Program-made: the position numbers and the translations under genes
In this document: piece by piece, positions 8,868 through 18,699 of the stretch
Layout of the letters: each line of letters starts with the position of its first letter
How positions within the stretch are numbered: the stretch's first letter is position 1
Source of the DNA: Paludibacter sp.
GTDB taxonomy: Bacteria > Bacteroidota > Bacteroidia > Bacteroidales > Paludibacteraceae
DNA length: 64,000 bases
Assembly (NCBI GenBank): GCA_031292575.1
Contig: JARLGX010000026.1
Span: forward strand, 1 to 64,000
Direction: 5' to 3'
The notes under the pieces: generated by a model
Database searches by the model: none
The model's input: only the letters and a program-made list of their open reading frames with translations
Told to the model about the DNA's origin: nothing

Positions 8868-8951
8868 TAATTTCTTATGTACATAATTCATTCTGTCAAA
8901 AAAACCACAAACTCAACTAATTCAATTTTTAAAAGAAAAATAAACAATTTT

Positions 8952-10193
8952 ATGGATGATTACATACAATTGCTAATTGAGAAAATGCATGAAGCACGCG
9001 AACGGAATCGCGCGAATAGTAATAATTTTGAATCGGATATGGTGGACGAAACAGAGCTTTTTTTGCCAAAATTTATGAACGAAATAACCTCGTCGTTCAC
9101 AAACATGGATACCTTGGGGAATCAATTCGGAATTCCTTCGAATTATTTTCCGCCTGATGCAGAGTTAAACGATGATCAGGTGAGGTTATTGATTTCGGAA
9201 ATGCTCTTCTTATGGTCCTCGTTTAATATCGAATCAGAATGTCTATTTCCCGAGTTACCTCAAAGGATTCTTTATACGGAAATGCTAAAATGTTGGAATG
9301 ATAAGTATCCAAGAATTACAGGATCGAATGGCATTCTCCAAATTAAGTTGTGTAGCAACCCACCGGAGCAATGTCCTTTTCCCGATGGATATTGCATGTG
9401 TAAATCGGATAATACTATTTACGGTTTTTTAGAAATGAACCTTGACGGGAAAAAAGATTATTTTCAAAAACTAATGCAAAAGGAGTTAGGCAACATGACT
9501 TTTCTTGAAAAAAAGGAGTTAGGAATTTTAACTGACCTGATTTATACAAGGGTTACCTATGAAGATGAAGTAAAGCATTTAACTGAAAACTTTAAAAAGG
9601 AGTTTTTTATTCCGTTAACCGATAAAGAAGACTCAAACGAATATTTCGGTATTAACAATGATTATGTCATTAGCGAAAATGATTTTGAACTGATAGATAT
9701 ATTGATGGACTTAATTGAAGAGGATCCGAACGTGAAATATGAAGAAGAGGAAATACTTGAGAACAGAATTGGGTCAGATATTCCTTTTATTCTAAATTGG
9801 AAATTAAAAATTTTTGATACGATTGATCCCCCGAAATTCGAAAGAGAAATAAAAAAATATATGTTCAAATACCCTCGTTATTCGTTGTTCAAGCTCACTC
9901 TGTATTTGTATAATTTAATGAATTGTGAAGATATAGATAAAGTTGGAATAATTGATTTTGCGTCCACGTTTGAGGGCAGAAGTGCGATAAAAACAGCCGA
10001 AATGTCTGATTTTATAGAAAAAAGGGCATTATATTACCTTAAAAAAAATGATTTAGTTTCAATCGAGGCCTTATACAATACGGCCAAAGAAATTGATTTG
10101 AAGGAAAATGCCGAAATATGGTCCTATTTCATTTTATTGGTGAGATCAACGCTATTGATAAAACATCTTTCTGAAAAGGTTTTAAATATTTAA
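8952..10193 (+). CDS. Unknown protein with Cys motif, inside the cas locus
   Basis: I chose the ATG at 8952 (MDDYIQLLIEKM); an in-frame ATG at 8877 would add 25 residues of low-complexity sequence. The mature form is 413 residues. The first half resembles a Bacteroidota hypothetical family I recall by its FPP-acidic-L-DDQ helix and a cysteine cluster of the form C-x6-C-x6-C-x-C (CSNPPEQC, then GYCMC), a possible metal site. The second half is acidic and helical and I do not recognise it. There is no signal peptide or membrane segment. It sits on the same strand between the effector genes and the adaptation genes, 38 bp before a second unknown gene. It may be an accessory CRISPR gene or an unrelated insertion. 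Confidence 0.75.
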   Translation: MDDYIQLLIEKMHEARERNRANSNNFESDMVDETELFLPKFMNEITSSFTNMDTLGNQFGIPSNYFPPDAELNDDQVRLLISEMLFLWSSFNIESECLFPELPQRILYTEMLKCWNDKYPRITGSNGILQIKLCSNPPEQCPFPDGYCMCKSDNTIYGFLEMNLDGKKDYFQKLMQKELGNMTFLEKKELGILTDLIYTRVTYEDEVKHLTENFKKEFFIPLTDKEDSNEYFGINNDYVISENDFELIDILMDLIEEDPNVKYEEEEILENRIGSDIPFILNWKLKIFDTIDPPKFEREIKKYMFKYPRYSLFKLTLYLYNLMNCEDIDKVGIIDFASTFEGRSAIKTAEMSDFIEKRALYYLKKNDLVSIEALYNTAKEIDLKENAEIWSYFILLVRSTLLIKHLSEKVLNI

Positions 10194-10231
10194 TCCTAAT
10201 CGCACAACGAATTAAATAATACAAAAGAGCA

Positions 10232-10981
10232 ATGAAAAGCAATGATCCTGAAGAAGACGAATCGAAAGAGCGATTACGGAACATATTGGATATTGATCCG
10301 GATGAACTATTATGCACAGTCAGTAAGTTTATGGAGTTATATCAGAAGTTTCAGTTGTTGCAATTTCCATTAACAACTGATTTGAAAGATTCCATGAAAG
10401 AATTGTTTGAAAAGCAATATCCGGGTATTAAGCCTTATTACCAGATATGGTACGTCAACTGGGTATTTGAAGCCATGGAGGGAGTAGCCAATATGATGTC
10501 CATACGATTGGTAAATTTCTTCGAAAAAGTAAAGAAAGGCGAAAACTATAAGGAAGAATATGACGATTATAGTCGACTTGTAGAGTTATACACCAAACCT
10601 TACGAGGCACGTAAAACAGAGATTGATTACAGTCAATTACAACTCAGCACTGAACAGTTGAGGGCATATGAACAGGTTATTGAAGAAAGATATCAGAAAG
10701 ATTTAATTGGATTCGACGCGATGAACCGGGATAGAACTGAATTTCTGAATATAGTATATCCGCTGGTACTTAAATATTTTGCTGATCAGACCATGACACT
10801 CACTCCCGACCAATGGAGCCATTATGATATTATAGCGGGAATGGGGTATGAAGATTATTATGACGAGTGCAAAGAGTTAAACTATTATCTTATTAAAAAA
10901 AACATGCAAGAATATCCGGGTCTCGATTATCATCATTTTATATTGAACGAATATGAAAAGTGGTGGGAGAAATTAGCTTAG
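10232..10981 (+). CDS. Unknown acidic protein, inside the cas locus
   Basis: This 249-residue, highly acidic, aromatic-rich protein (runs such as WYVNWVF and YEDYYDE) has a mostly helical look and no motif that I can name. No signal peptide or transmembrane segment is visible. It follows the Cys-motif gene by 38 bp on the same strand and precedes cas4 by 162 bp, so the two unknown genes form a pair embedded in the cas locus. Codon use and base composition do not differ obviously from the flanking cas genes. I assign no function. Confidence 0.75.
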   Translation: MKSNDPEEDESKERLRNILDIDPDELLCTVSKFMELYQKFQLLQFPLTTDLKDSMKELFEKQYPGIKPYYQIWYVNWVFEAMEGVANMMSIRLVNFFEKVKKGENYKEEYDDYSRLVELYTKPYEARKTEIDYSQLQLSTEQLRAYEQVIEERYQKDLIGFDAMNRDRTEFLNIVYPLVLKYFADQTMTLTPDQWSHYDIIAGMGYEDYYDECKELNYYLIKKNMQEYPGLDYHHFILNEYEKWWEKLA

Positions 10982-11143
10982 GAGATTCAAATGATTCAGT
11001 TTTAAAATCAGGAGATGTTATTATTTATAAAAACATTTACCTGTGAATTATCTTCCGTTGGTTACTGAACATTGGTTTTGTAGCTTAGCTTGTCAGGAAT
11101 TCAGTTTGTAAAAAACAACATGTAAACACTGTCTACTATAAAT

Positions 11144-11641
11144 ATGACCGGTACCCATTTTAATTATTATCAGGTTTGTCATCGCAAGCTATGGTTGTTT
11201 GCCAATGGCATCAATATGGAGCATACATCCGATTTGGTGTATGAAGGCAAGTTGATTCACGAAATGAGCTATCCCCAGCGCTCCGAACGTTATGAGGAGT
11301 TGGAGATAGATGGTATTAAACTCGATTATTACGACACGCGGAACAAAGTAATTCATGAGATTAAAAAATCAGACAAAGTAGAGGTGGCTCACGAATGGCA
11401 ACTGAAATACTATATTTATGTGCTTGAACGTAACGGCATAGAGGGTGTAACGGGAATATTGGAATATCCTACCTTGCGCCAGACCGACAAGGTGGAGCTC
11501 ACTAATCCTGATCGGGAAAGAATACGGGAGATTGAAGAAGATATTGGACGAATAATTAAGACAGAAAATTGTCCGGCAGTAATCAATGCAAAAATCTGCA
11601 AGCTGTGTAGTTATTATGAGTTTTGTTATGTAAGTGAATAG
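11144..11641 (+). CDS. cas4: CRISPR adaptation nuclease Cas4
   Basis: This 165-residue RecB-like nuclease shows the Cas4 signature: a first cysteine in QVCHRKLW (residue 12) and a C-terminal cluster C-x8-C-x2-C-x5-C (ICKLCSYYEFC) that would bind an iron-sulfur cluster. The nuclease residues fit HEIKKSD (E-x-K) and the following WQLKYY helix. Cas4 trims prespacers and selects the PAM for Cas1-Cas2. It begins the adaptation block, and cas1 starts 11 bp after its stop. Confidence 0.95.
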   Translation: MTGTHFNYYQVCHRKLWLFANGINMEHTSDLVYEGKLIHEMSYPQRSERYEELEIDGIKLDYYDTRNKVIHEIKKSDKVEVAHEWQLKYYIYVLERNGIEGVTGILEYPTLRQTDKVELTNPDRERIREIEEDIGRIIKTENCPAVINAKICKLCSYYEFCYVSE

Positions 11642-11652
11642 TTAATTAATTT

Positions 11653-12669
11653 ATGAAAAAGACTTATTATTTATTTAATCCAGGCACTTTACAGCGTAAA
11701 GATAACACTTTGAAATTTACTCCGATTGAAGAAGACGCAAATGGTGTGGAACATAGTGGACAACCCCGATACTTGCCGGTAGAAGACATTGCGGAGTTTT
11801 ACACCTTTGGTTCGTTAACAGCCAATAGTGCCTTGTATAATTTTCTGGGACAAAATGATATTGCCGTTCACTTTTTTGATTATTACGAAAACTATACAGG
11901 GTCTTTTATGCCTAAAGATAATTTATTGTCGGGCAGGATGTTGCTTGCACAAACGGCTTATTACCAAGACAAGAAGAAGCGGCTCATCATTGCCCGCAAG
12001 TTTATCGAAGGAGCAGCGTTTAATATGGTAAAGAACCTAAAATATTACGATAAGCGTGGCAAAGAACTCACGGATATTATTGAACGTATCGAAAGCTATG
12101 CTGCCAATATTCCATCGGTAAATGCAGTAGATGAATTGATGGGCATTGAAGGCAATATTCGTCAAACTTATTACGAAGGTTTTGATTTGATATTGAATGA
12201 TTTCGAGATGGGAAACCGAACCAAACAGCCACCACAAAATGAAGTGAACGCGTTGATTTCGTTTGGTAATATGATGTGCTACAGTCAGTGTTTGAGAGCT
12301 ATTCATCAAACGCAGCTAAATCCTACAATTAGTTATTTACATACGCCGGGTGAACGTCGTTATTCACTTTCGCTGGACATTTCCGAAATATTCAAACCGA
12401 TATTGGTTGACCGGGTAATTTTTAAAGTGTTGAATAAACGGGAAATTCAGGAAAAGCATTTCGACAAGAAGCTCAATAAATGTGTTTTAAACCCAAGCGG
12501 AAAGAAAATATTTGTACAAGCATTTGAAGATAGATTGAACGAAACGATACAACACCGCTCACTTAAACGGAATGTAAGTTATCGACATTTGATAAAGTTA
12601 GAGTGTTACAAGCTTAGTAAGCATTTATTAAATATGGAGGAATATAAACCGTTTAAAATGTGGTGGTAA
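11653..12669 (+). CDS. cas1: CRISPR integrase Cas1
   Basis: This 338-residue protein has the Cas1 metal-binding triad in expected contexts: Glu166 in MGIEGNIRQ, His230 in YLHTPGERR, and Asp242 in [10 protein letters not shown]. The N-terminal beta domain includes the typical FTFGSLT and [13 protein letters not shown] segments. Length is normal. Cas1 with Cas2 inserts new spacers at the leader-repeat junction, about 480 bp downstream. It is 4 bp upstream of cas2. Confidence 0.97.
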   Translation: MKKTYYLFNPGTLQRKDNTLKFTPIEEDANGVEHSGQPRYLPVEDIAEFYTFGSLTANSALYNFLGQNDIAVHFFDYYENYTGSFMPKDNLLSGRMLLAQTAYYQDKKKRLIIARKFIEGAAFNMVKNLKYYDKRGKELTDIIERIESYAANIPSVNAVDELMGIEGNIRQTYYEGFDLILNDFEMGNRTKQPPQNEVNALISFGNMMCYSQCLRAIHQTQLNPTISYLHTPGERRYSLSLDISEIFKPILVDRVIFKVLNKREIQEKHFDKKLNKCVLNPSGKKIFVQAFEDRLNETIQHRSLKRNVSYRHLIKLECYKLSKHLLNMEEYKPFKMWW

Positions 12670-12673
12670 GCTT

Positions 12674-12937
12674 ATGTATGTAATATTAGTGTATGACTGT
12701 GGGGAAAAGCGCGTTGGTAAAATGCTCAAACTTTGTCGCAAATACTTAAACTGGATTCAAAATTCGGTATTTGAAGGTGAGATTTCCGAAGTAAAATTAA
12801 ATGAGCTAACTTTGAAGGCCAAAGATTTTATGGATGAAGATGAAGATAGTTTGATAATTTTCTCGGGACGAACAGAAAAATGGTTGGAAAAGCAAGTAAT
12901 TGGAAAAGAGCGCAGTAGTATCGACAATTTTCTATAG
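12674..12937 (+). CDS. cas2: CRISPR adaptation protein Cas2
   Basis: This 87-residue protein shows the Cas2 ferredoxin-like start MYVILVYDCGEKRVGKML with Asp8, then YLNWIQNSVFEGEIS, the usual RNase-like core of Cas2. It dimerises between two Cas1 dimers in the integration complex. It is the last cas gene, and the CRISPR leader begins directly after it. Confidence 0.95.
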   Translation: MYVILVYDCGEKRVGKMLKLCRKYLNWIQNSVFEGEISEVKLNELTLKAKDFMDEDEDSLIIFSGRTEKWLEKQVIGKERSSIDNFL

Positions 12938-13150
12938 CTACTTGTCGGTGATGCTCCGTGGAACTTATTTTCAATCATAGAGAACAAACGAACGATCTTT
13001 GACATATTGAAAATCAATCAATTATATATATTGTCGATGTACAGGGATTTTCTTATCATTGAACATCGACAACCAATTAAATAAAAAATCAATAATAGAC
13101 AAACACTTATATAGCTGAATTTCAGCTATAATTTTAGCCGTTTTTGACGG
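12938..13150 (+). promoter_or_regulatory. CRISPR leader with three inverted repeats
   Basis: This AT-rich leader lies between cas2 and the first repeat. Three perfect inverted repeats stand in its last 120 bp: TTGTCGATGT at 13031-13040 with ACATCGACAA at 13063-13072; a 21-nt palindrome at 13110-13130 with arms TATAGCTGAA and TTCAGCTATA around a central T; and GCCGT at 13137-13141 with ACGGC at 13147-13151, the last touching the first base of repeat 1. A weak -7-like GATCTTTG is at 12994-13001. The leader should hold the array promoter and the Cas1-Cas2 docking site. The palindromes may bind a host factor, bend DNA, or end cas transcription. Confidence 0.75.
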
Positions 13151-16100
13151 CTTCCAATTGAACCCAATGGAATTGAAATGTAAATAGGTCTAAATTAATC
13201 TATCAAGGTGGAGACTTCCAATTGAACCCAATGGAATTGAAATAATAAAAATAAATAGTATGGAAAACTTGGAAATTTCTTCCAATTGAACCCAATGGAA
13301 TTGAAATTGGTTAAGTCATAATTAGTAATTAATTGACTACCTCTTCCAATTGAACCCAATGGAATTGAAATAAAGAAGAACATGCTCCTGCTCAAAATAC
13401 AACGGCTTCCAATTGAACCCAATGGAATTGAAATTAAACAAAAAGGTGATAATGTTGATTTTGCAACGATTCTTCCAATTGAACCCAATGGAATTGAAAT
13501 AACACAATAAAAAAGAAAAATCTTAAAACCGGAGCTTCCAATTGAACCCAATGGAATTGAAATTTTTTACAGTGAGCGATAACATTAACGGCTATGGGCT
13601 TCCAATTGAACCCAATGGAATTGAAATTGTTTATCTGAAAAATGATAAATCATTTGAATTTCTTCCAATTGAACCCAATGGAATTGAAATATGTCATATC
13701 CGTTACCCTTGTAATCCTGTTCTGCTTCCAATTGAACCCAATGGAATTGAAATAAATAGTAACCTGCTCTGCTAATTTATCAACCTTCTTCCAATTGAAC
13801 CCAATGGAATTGAAATAACGCAGGTGCAGATTCAAGCGATTTCCCTTATGCTTCCAATTGAACCCAATGGAATTGAAATCAATTAAAGCAGAATGAAACT
13901 AATGCTTCTTTTTCTTCCAATTGAACCCAATGGAATTGAAATTTGGATTTGGAAAGACCCAATTAAATTAAAATGGCTTCCAATTGAACCCAATGGAATT
14001 GAAATGTTGCTTATCATGTATTGTTGGACGACATGACAAACATTCCAATTGAACCCAATGGAATTGAAATTTTATTCCGTCGTTTCTACAGGTTGTTTTG
14101 ATTGCTTCCAATTGAACCCAATGGAATTGAAATCTCGTAAAATTGACTAAAAGGGAGACTTTAAAGACTTCCAATTGAACCCAATGGAATTGAAATACAG
14201 TACAAACTGCTATTGCAGTAGCAAAAGCACACTTCCAATTGAACCCAATGGAATTGAAATTTGAAAGCAAACTCTAACATCATCGAGCGACCTTTCTTCC
14301 AATTGAACCCAATGGAATTGAAATAACGGTGCTATCTGTACGGAATCGTGCGTGTCAAACTTCCAATTGAACCCAATGGAATTGAAATAAAATAATAATC
14401 ACTCTTCAGAAGAAGAAAATTGAACTTCCAATTGAACCCAATGGAATTGAAATACGAGAAAACTCAAAAGTATTTGTCCGAAGTTTTCTTCCAATTGAAC
14501 CCAATGGAATTGAAATCAGCTCAATCGGCTGCAGAAAAAGCTTATAAAGAATCTTCCAATTGAACCCAATGGAATTGAAATAACGCTACAAAATCAATGA
14601 GACTAACCGGTACAGCTTCCAATTGAACCCAATGGAATTGAAATCACTTGAATGATTGCGGTGGCGATCTTTCAAAACAGTCTTCCAATTGAACCCAATG
14701 GAATTGAAATGGTTGAAAAACTTCCGGATCGGTGCGTGACGCGTTGCTTCCAATTGAACCCAATGGAATTGAAATACGAAAGGAAGCTGCCGAAAACCTT
14801 CACCGGATGGCCTTCCAATTGAACCCAATGGAATTGAAATATGCTATTTGCAACATTTACAGGGAGTGAAATAATCTTCCAATTGAACCCAATGGAATTG
14901 AAATGTGGGTTGGAATAAAATGTGGGTAATGCCTAAATCTTCCAATTGAACCCAATGGAATTGAAATTTCGTAAAACGTTGATATATAGCTAAAACGCAA
15001 ACTTCCAATTGAACCCAATGGAATTGAAATATATTTGCCCGTGTATGCCGTTATAAGGACAAAGCTTCCAATTGAACCCAATGGAATTGAAATTATTATA
15101 AAAAACCTGAAAAAAGATATATATGCACTTCCAATTGAACCCAATGGAATTGAAATATCACAATTTCTGGGATTCCAGTAGACCATAAAGCACTTCCAAT
15201 TGAACCCAATGGAATTGAAATGGAGATTTAGTAGATATTTATGCTCCTGATATTTTCTTCCAATTGAACCCAATGGAATTGAAATTCAAATTAATACAAG
15301 CCACTACGCATAGGCATTGTCTTCCAATTGAACCCAATGGAATTGAAATGTAGTTGTTAAAGTTATCGGAGCTTGAACGGATGACTTCCAATTGAACCCA
15401 ATGGAATTGAAATGAATGCAGGGGTTTTTTCAAAGAAACGCACAAACACTTCCACTTGAACCCAATGGAATTGAAATGAAGAAGTAAAGGATTAGCCCAA
15501 TAATCGTTCCTTCTTCCAATTGAACCCAATGGAATTGAAATAAGGTAAAAAAGAAGCCAAAGCAATGGCATCTGCTCTTCCAATTGAACCCAATGGAATT
15601 GAAATGCTATGACGGCTCCCACAATTGCAACGACAGCAGCACCTTCCAATTGAACCCAATGGAATTGAAATGTAGATAAATATGTGGTTCCACTTGGTTG
15701 TAACATTTCTTCCAATTGAACCCAATGGAATTGAAATCCATTTTAATCCCTGATTTAGCCTGATAAAACAACTCTTCCAATTGAACCCAATGGAATTGAA
15801 ATGTGTATAAACATCTACATACGACATCAATTCTACACTTCCAATTGAACCCAATGGAATTGAAATTTGCAAGGCAGTGAAATAGCTCCAAGACGTTTAT
15901 CTTCCAATTGAACCCAATGGAATTGAAATCTCCTACCAGTTCCGAAATCGTACCAAATATTTTCTTCCAATTGAACCCAATGGAATTGAAATCCCGAATC
16001 CAAATCGAGTACAACACCGGTTATATTCTTCCAATTGAACCCAATGGAATTGAAATATATTTATAAGTATGTTTCGCTTATCGAAATTATTACTTCCAAT

Positions 16101-17658
16101 TGAACCCAATGGAATTGAAATCAAATAACAGTATATGCAGTTATGTTTTCATTCGTCTTCCAATTGAACCCAATGGAATTGAAATTTTGTTTGTATTGAT
16201 TTGACACTTTGAATCGTATAACTTCCAATTGAACCCAATGGAATTGAAATCCCTGTCGGGGGCGTACCCCGACCCGCCGGAGGCACTTCCAATTGAACCC
16301 AATGGAATTGAAATATAACGTGAACCCTCATAGCTATGTTTACTGGAACTTCCAATTGAACCCAATGGAATTGAAATTTAGTTCCCGAAGTGGTTATAAT
16401 CAAAAACATTTCTTCCAATTGAACCCAATGGAATTGAAATAATAGAAAAGGAATTTCGCCTTTTTACCGTCTTATACTTCCAATTGAACCCAATGGAATT
16501 GAAATCAGAAATACTATGCAAGCGAAATAGACCAACACGCTCTTCCAATTGAACCCAATGGAATTGAAATACTGGTGATTTTCCTCCTTCAGTATTTGTA
16601 GAATCTTCCAATTGAACCCAATGGAATTGAAATATGGTTATGACTAAGCAATTTTCAAACCATGTAACTTCCAATTGAACCCAATGGAATTGAAATTGCT
16701 GCTTGCACGTCTCCACCAGGACAATACATCCCTTCCAATTGAACCCAATGGAATTGAAATCATATAAGCTACCTCTATTCCTGTCGCACTAATACTTCCA
16801 ATTGAACCCAATGGAATTGAAATACGGTTACGGTTTTGTGCGCTCACACGGTTGCTATCTTCCAATTGAACCCAATGGAATTGAAATAGAGCAAATAATG
16901 CGAATACCGTTGCAAAAGCTAATGCTTCCAATTGAACCCAATGGAATTGAAATATTGTTATCGAAATCTCAGTGCAGTTGGATGTCACTTCCAATTGAAC
17001 CCAATGGAATTGAAATAAACATCAGTACCATTTCCCTGATCAGCACCGAATTCTTCCAATTGAACCCAATGGAATTGAAATTTTGAAAATTTGCGGAAAG
17101 GGTGTACCGGCAGTACTTCCAATTGAACCCAATGGAATTGAAATAAAGGATTGTTGCCGGATCAGTCTCTACAAAAATTCTTCCAATTGAACCCAATGGA
17201 ATTGAAATTTGGGTACCAGTCCTCACTCCATATCCCCGAAGTACTTCCAATTGAACCCAATGGAATTGAAATACAAAATAGTGTTACCATACCTTTATCG
17301 CTCGAAAACTTCCAATTGAACCCAATGGAATTGAAATTTTGTTTATAACTCATATGCTCATAATACTCTTAATCTTCCAATTGAACCCAATGGAATTGAA
17401 ATATCAGAGTGAAAATTATTTTGCAAAACCAAAATCCTTCCAATTGAACCCAATGGAATTGAAATGCACACCGCAACCTGAATCCTTATCCAGCGTAGCA
17501 CTTCCAATTGAACCCAATGGAATTGAAATATCGCATCTGAAATATCCTTCACTCCGTCTTTTGCACTTCCAATTGAACCCAATGGAATTGAAATAAAGTT
17601 ATTGCTGGCAGAGAAATTCCACAACTGGCCTTCCAATTGAACCCAATGGAATTGAAAT
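13151..17658 (+). CRISPR. CRISPR array, 71 repeats of 29 bp, 70 spacers
   Basis: The repeat is CTTCCAATTGAACCCAATGG followed by AATTGAAAT, 29 bp. I count 71 copies by start position from 13151 to 17630, with spacers of about 34-38 bp. The 3' end ATTGAAAT matches the usual type I-B 8-nt handle, so transcription runs on the plus strand away from cas2, and new spacers should enter at the 13151 end. Only two copies deviate: the one at 14042 starts A instead of C, and the one at 15449 has C for A at repeat position 7. Even the last repeat is perfect, which is unusual at a trailer end. Short inverted repeats within the repeat (TTCCA/TGGAA) could form a small hairpin for Cas6. Confidence 0.99.
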
Positions 17659-17757
17659 TAAAAAACTAATATAAATCTAACATGAGTCTGACTCAAATAT
17701 CATTTTAAGACAGCCTCCTTTAAGAATTGTGCAACATTTATAGTTCACTTTAGGTGA

Positions 17758-17781
17758 TTAAACTATACTAATAGTATGATA
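17758..17781 (+). promoter_or_regulatory. Upstream copy of abiE operator-like repeat
   Basis: A 24-bp sequence starting TTAAACTATACTAATAGTAT is repeated exactly at 17886-17909. Its core is a perfect inverted repeat, ATACTA-A-TAGTAT. AbiEi antitoxins are known to bind inverted repeats in their own promoter, so this is a candidate binding site. It lies 93 bp upstream of the -33 element. Confidence 0.55.
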
Positions 17782-17850
17782 TGAAAGACAAAAGCAAACT
17801 AACTGGGGGATTTTTTATTCGTAATTTACTCATAAAAAAACACATATCTC

Positions 17851-17881
17851 TTGCTTGTTTTACTAAAATAGTTTATTTTTG
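17851..17881 (+). promoter_or_regulatory. Promoter of the abiE operon
   Basis: TTG at 17851-17853, a 20-nt spacer and TATTTTTG at 17874-17881 match the Bacteroidota promoter consensus in sequence and spacing. Transcription would start near 17888, inside the downstream operator copy and about 16 bp before the chosen abiEi start codon. Confidence 0.75.
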
Positions 17882-17885
17882 CGAC

Positions 17886-17909
17886 TTAAACTATACTAAT
17901 AGTATGATA
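17886..17909 (+). promoter_or_regulatory. Downstream copy of abiE operator-like repeat
   Basis: This is an exact second copy of the 24-bp sequence at 17758-17781. It begins five bases after the -7 box, covers the expected transcription start and overlaps the ATG at 17904. A protein bound here would block the promoter, which fits autorepression by AbiEi. Confidence 0.6.
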
Positions 17910-18662
17910 ATGGAATCAAAAATAAACCAATTAGTTCAAAAACTACCCAAAGGGCTTGTTTTACTTTCCCCGTGGTTGGCAGCAGAAGGATATCCCTATG
18001 AGCTTCAGCAACGCTACCGCAGGAGTGGCTGGTTAAAGTCAATAGGGAAAGGAGCGATGGTAAGAACTGGTGATGAATTACAGTTATCCGGTGCAATCAC
18101 TGCACTTCAGACTCAGGCAAAAGCAAGCATCCATATTGGAGGACGTTCTGCGCTGGGACAATTGGGCGTAGCACATTACCTTCAGGTCAATTCAAAAGAA
18201 TTGACGCTATTTGCTGAAGGACAATTTACTTTGCCTTTATGGTTTAAAAAAAACAATTGGGATTTTGAAGCCAAATTATATTGTACAACTCTTTTTACCA
18301 GTAAAGAGCTTGGTTTAGTAGATTACACGGATGGAGAATTGAAAATGAAAATGTCAGGTGCTGCACGGGCCATAATGGAATGTTTATCGTTGGCTCCTCA
18401 ACAATTTTCTTTGGTTGAAGCAAAGGAAATAATGGAGGGCTTGACAACGATAAGGCCAACAGTAGTACAAGAATTATTAGAGAACTGTAAATCAGTGAAA
18501 GTAAAACGGCTGTTTCTTTTTCTGGCAGAAGAAGCTGAACACAGTTGGTTTAAGTATATAGATATTCAAAAAATAGATTTAGGATCCGGTAAGAGAAGTT
18601 TGGCCAATGATGGAGTTTTAATTTCAAAATATCAATTAGTTGTTCCCAAGGAATTGATTTAG
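17904..18662 (+). CDS. abiEi: AbiEi-type antitoxin/transcriptional regulator
   Basis: This 252-residue protein has the AbiEi/AbiEi_3-like plan: an N-terminal winged-helix region (LLSPWLAAEGYPYELQQRYRRSGWLKSI is split here only for description) with a YR-rich recognition helix, then GALTALQTQ-like and SIHIGGRSAL segments typical of the family, and a C-terminal domain. I chose ATG 17904 (a second ATG follows at 17910) because the promoter starts transcription just upstream; the frame stays open back to 17781, but that extension lies before the promoter. It would neutralise AbiEii and repress the operon. The toxin gene follows by 37 bp. Type IV toxin-antitoxin pairs of this kind give abortive phage resistance. 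Confidence 0.85.
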   Translation: MIMESKINQLVQKLPKGLVLLSPWLAAEGYPYELQQRYRRSGWLKSIGKGAMVRTGDELQLSGAITALQTQAKASIHIGGRSALGQLGVAHYLQVNSKELTLFAEGQFTLPLWFKKNNWDFEAKLYCTTLFTSKELGLVDYTDGELKMKMSGAARAIMECLSLAPQQFSLVEAKEIMEGLTTIRPTVVQELLENCKSVKVKRLFLFLAEEAEHSWFKYIDIQKIDLGSGKRSLANDGVLISKYQLVVPKELI

Positions 18663-18699
18663 AAAATGAATTAAATATTTATTTTGAAAAGCCAACAAT

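Noticed and set aside
13195-17636. Many open frames on both strands across the array with recurring NSIGFNWK, IPLGSIG, FHWVQLE and LPIEPNGIE peptides
   Set aside because: They are translations of the CRISPR repeat in its different frames, with spacers as filler; no start, promoter or family supports coding.
17781-17903. Longer abiEi start at 17781
   Set aside because: The extension lies upstream of a perfect promoter and contains the operator-like repeat; the natural start is 17904 or 17910.
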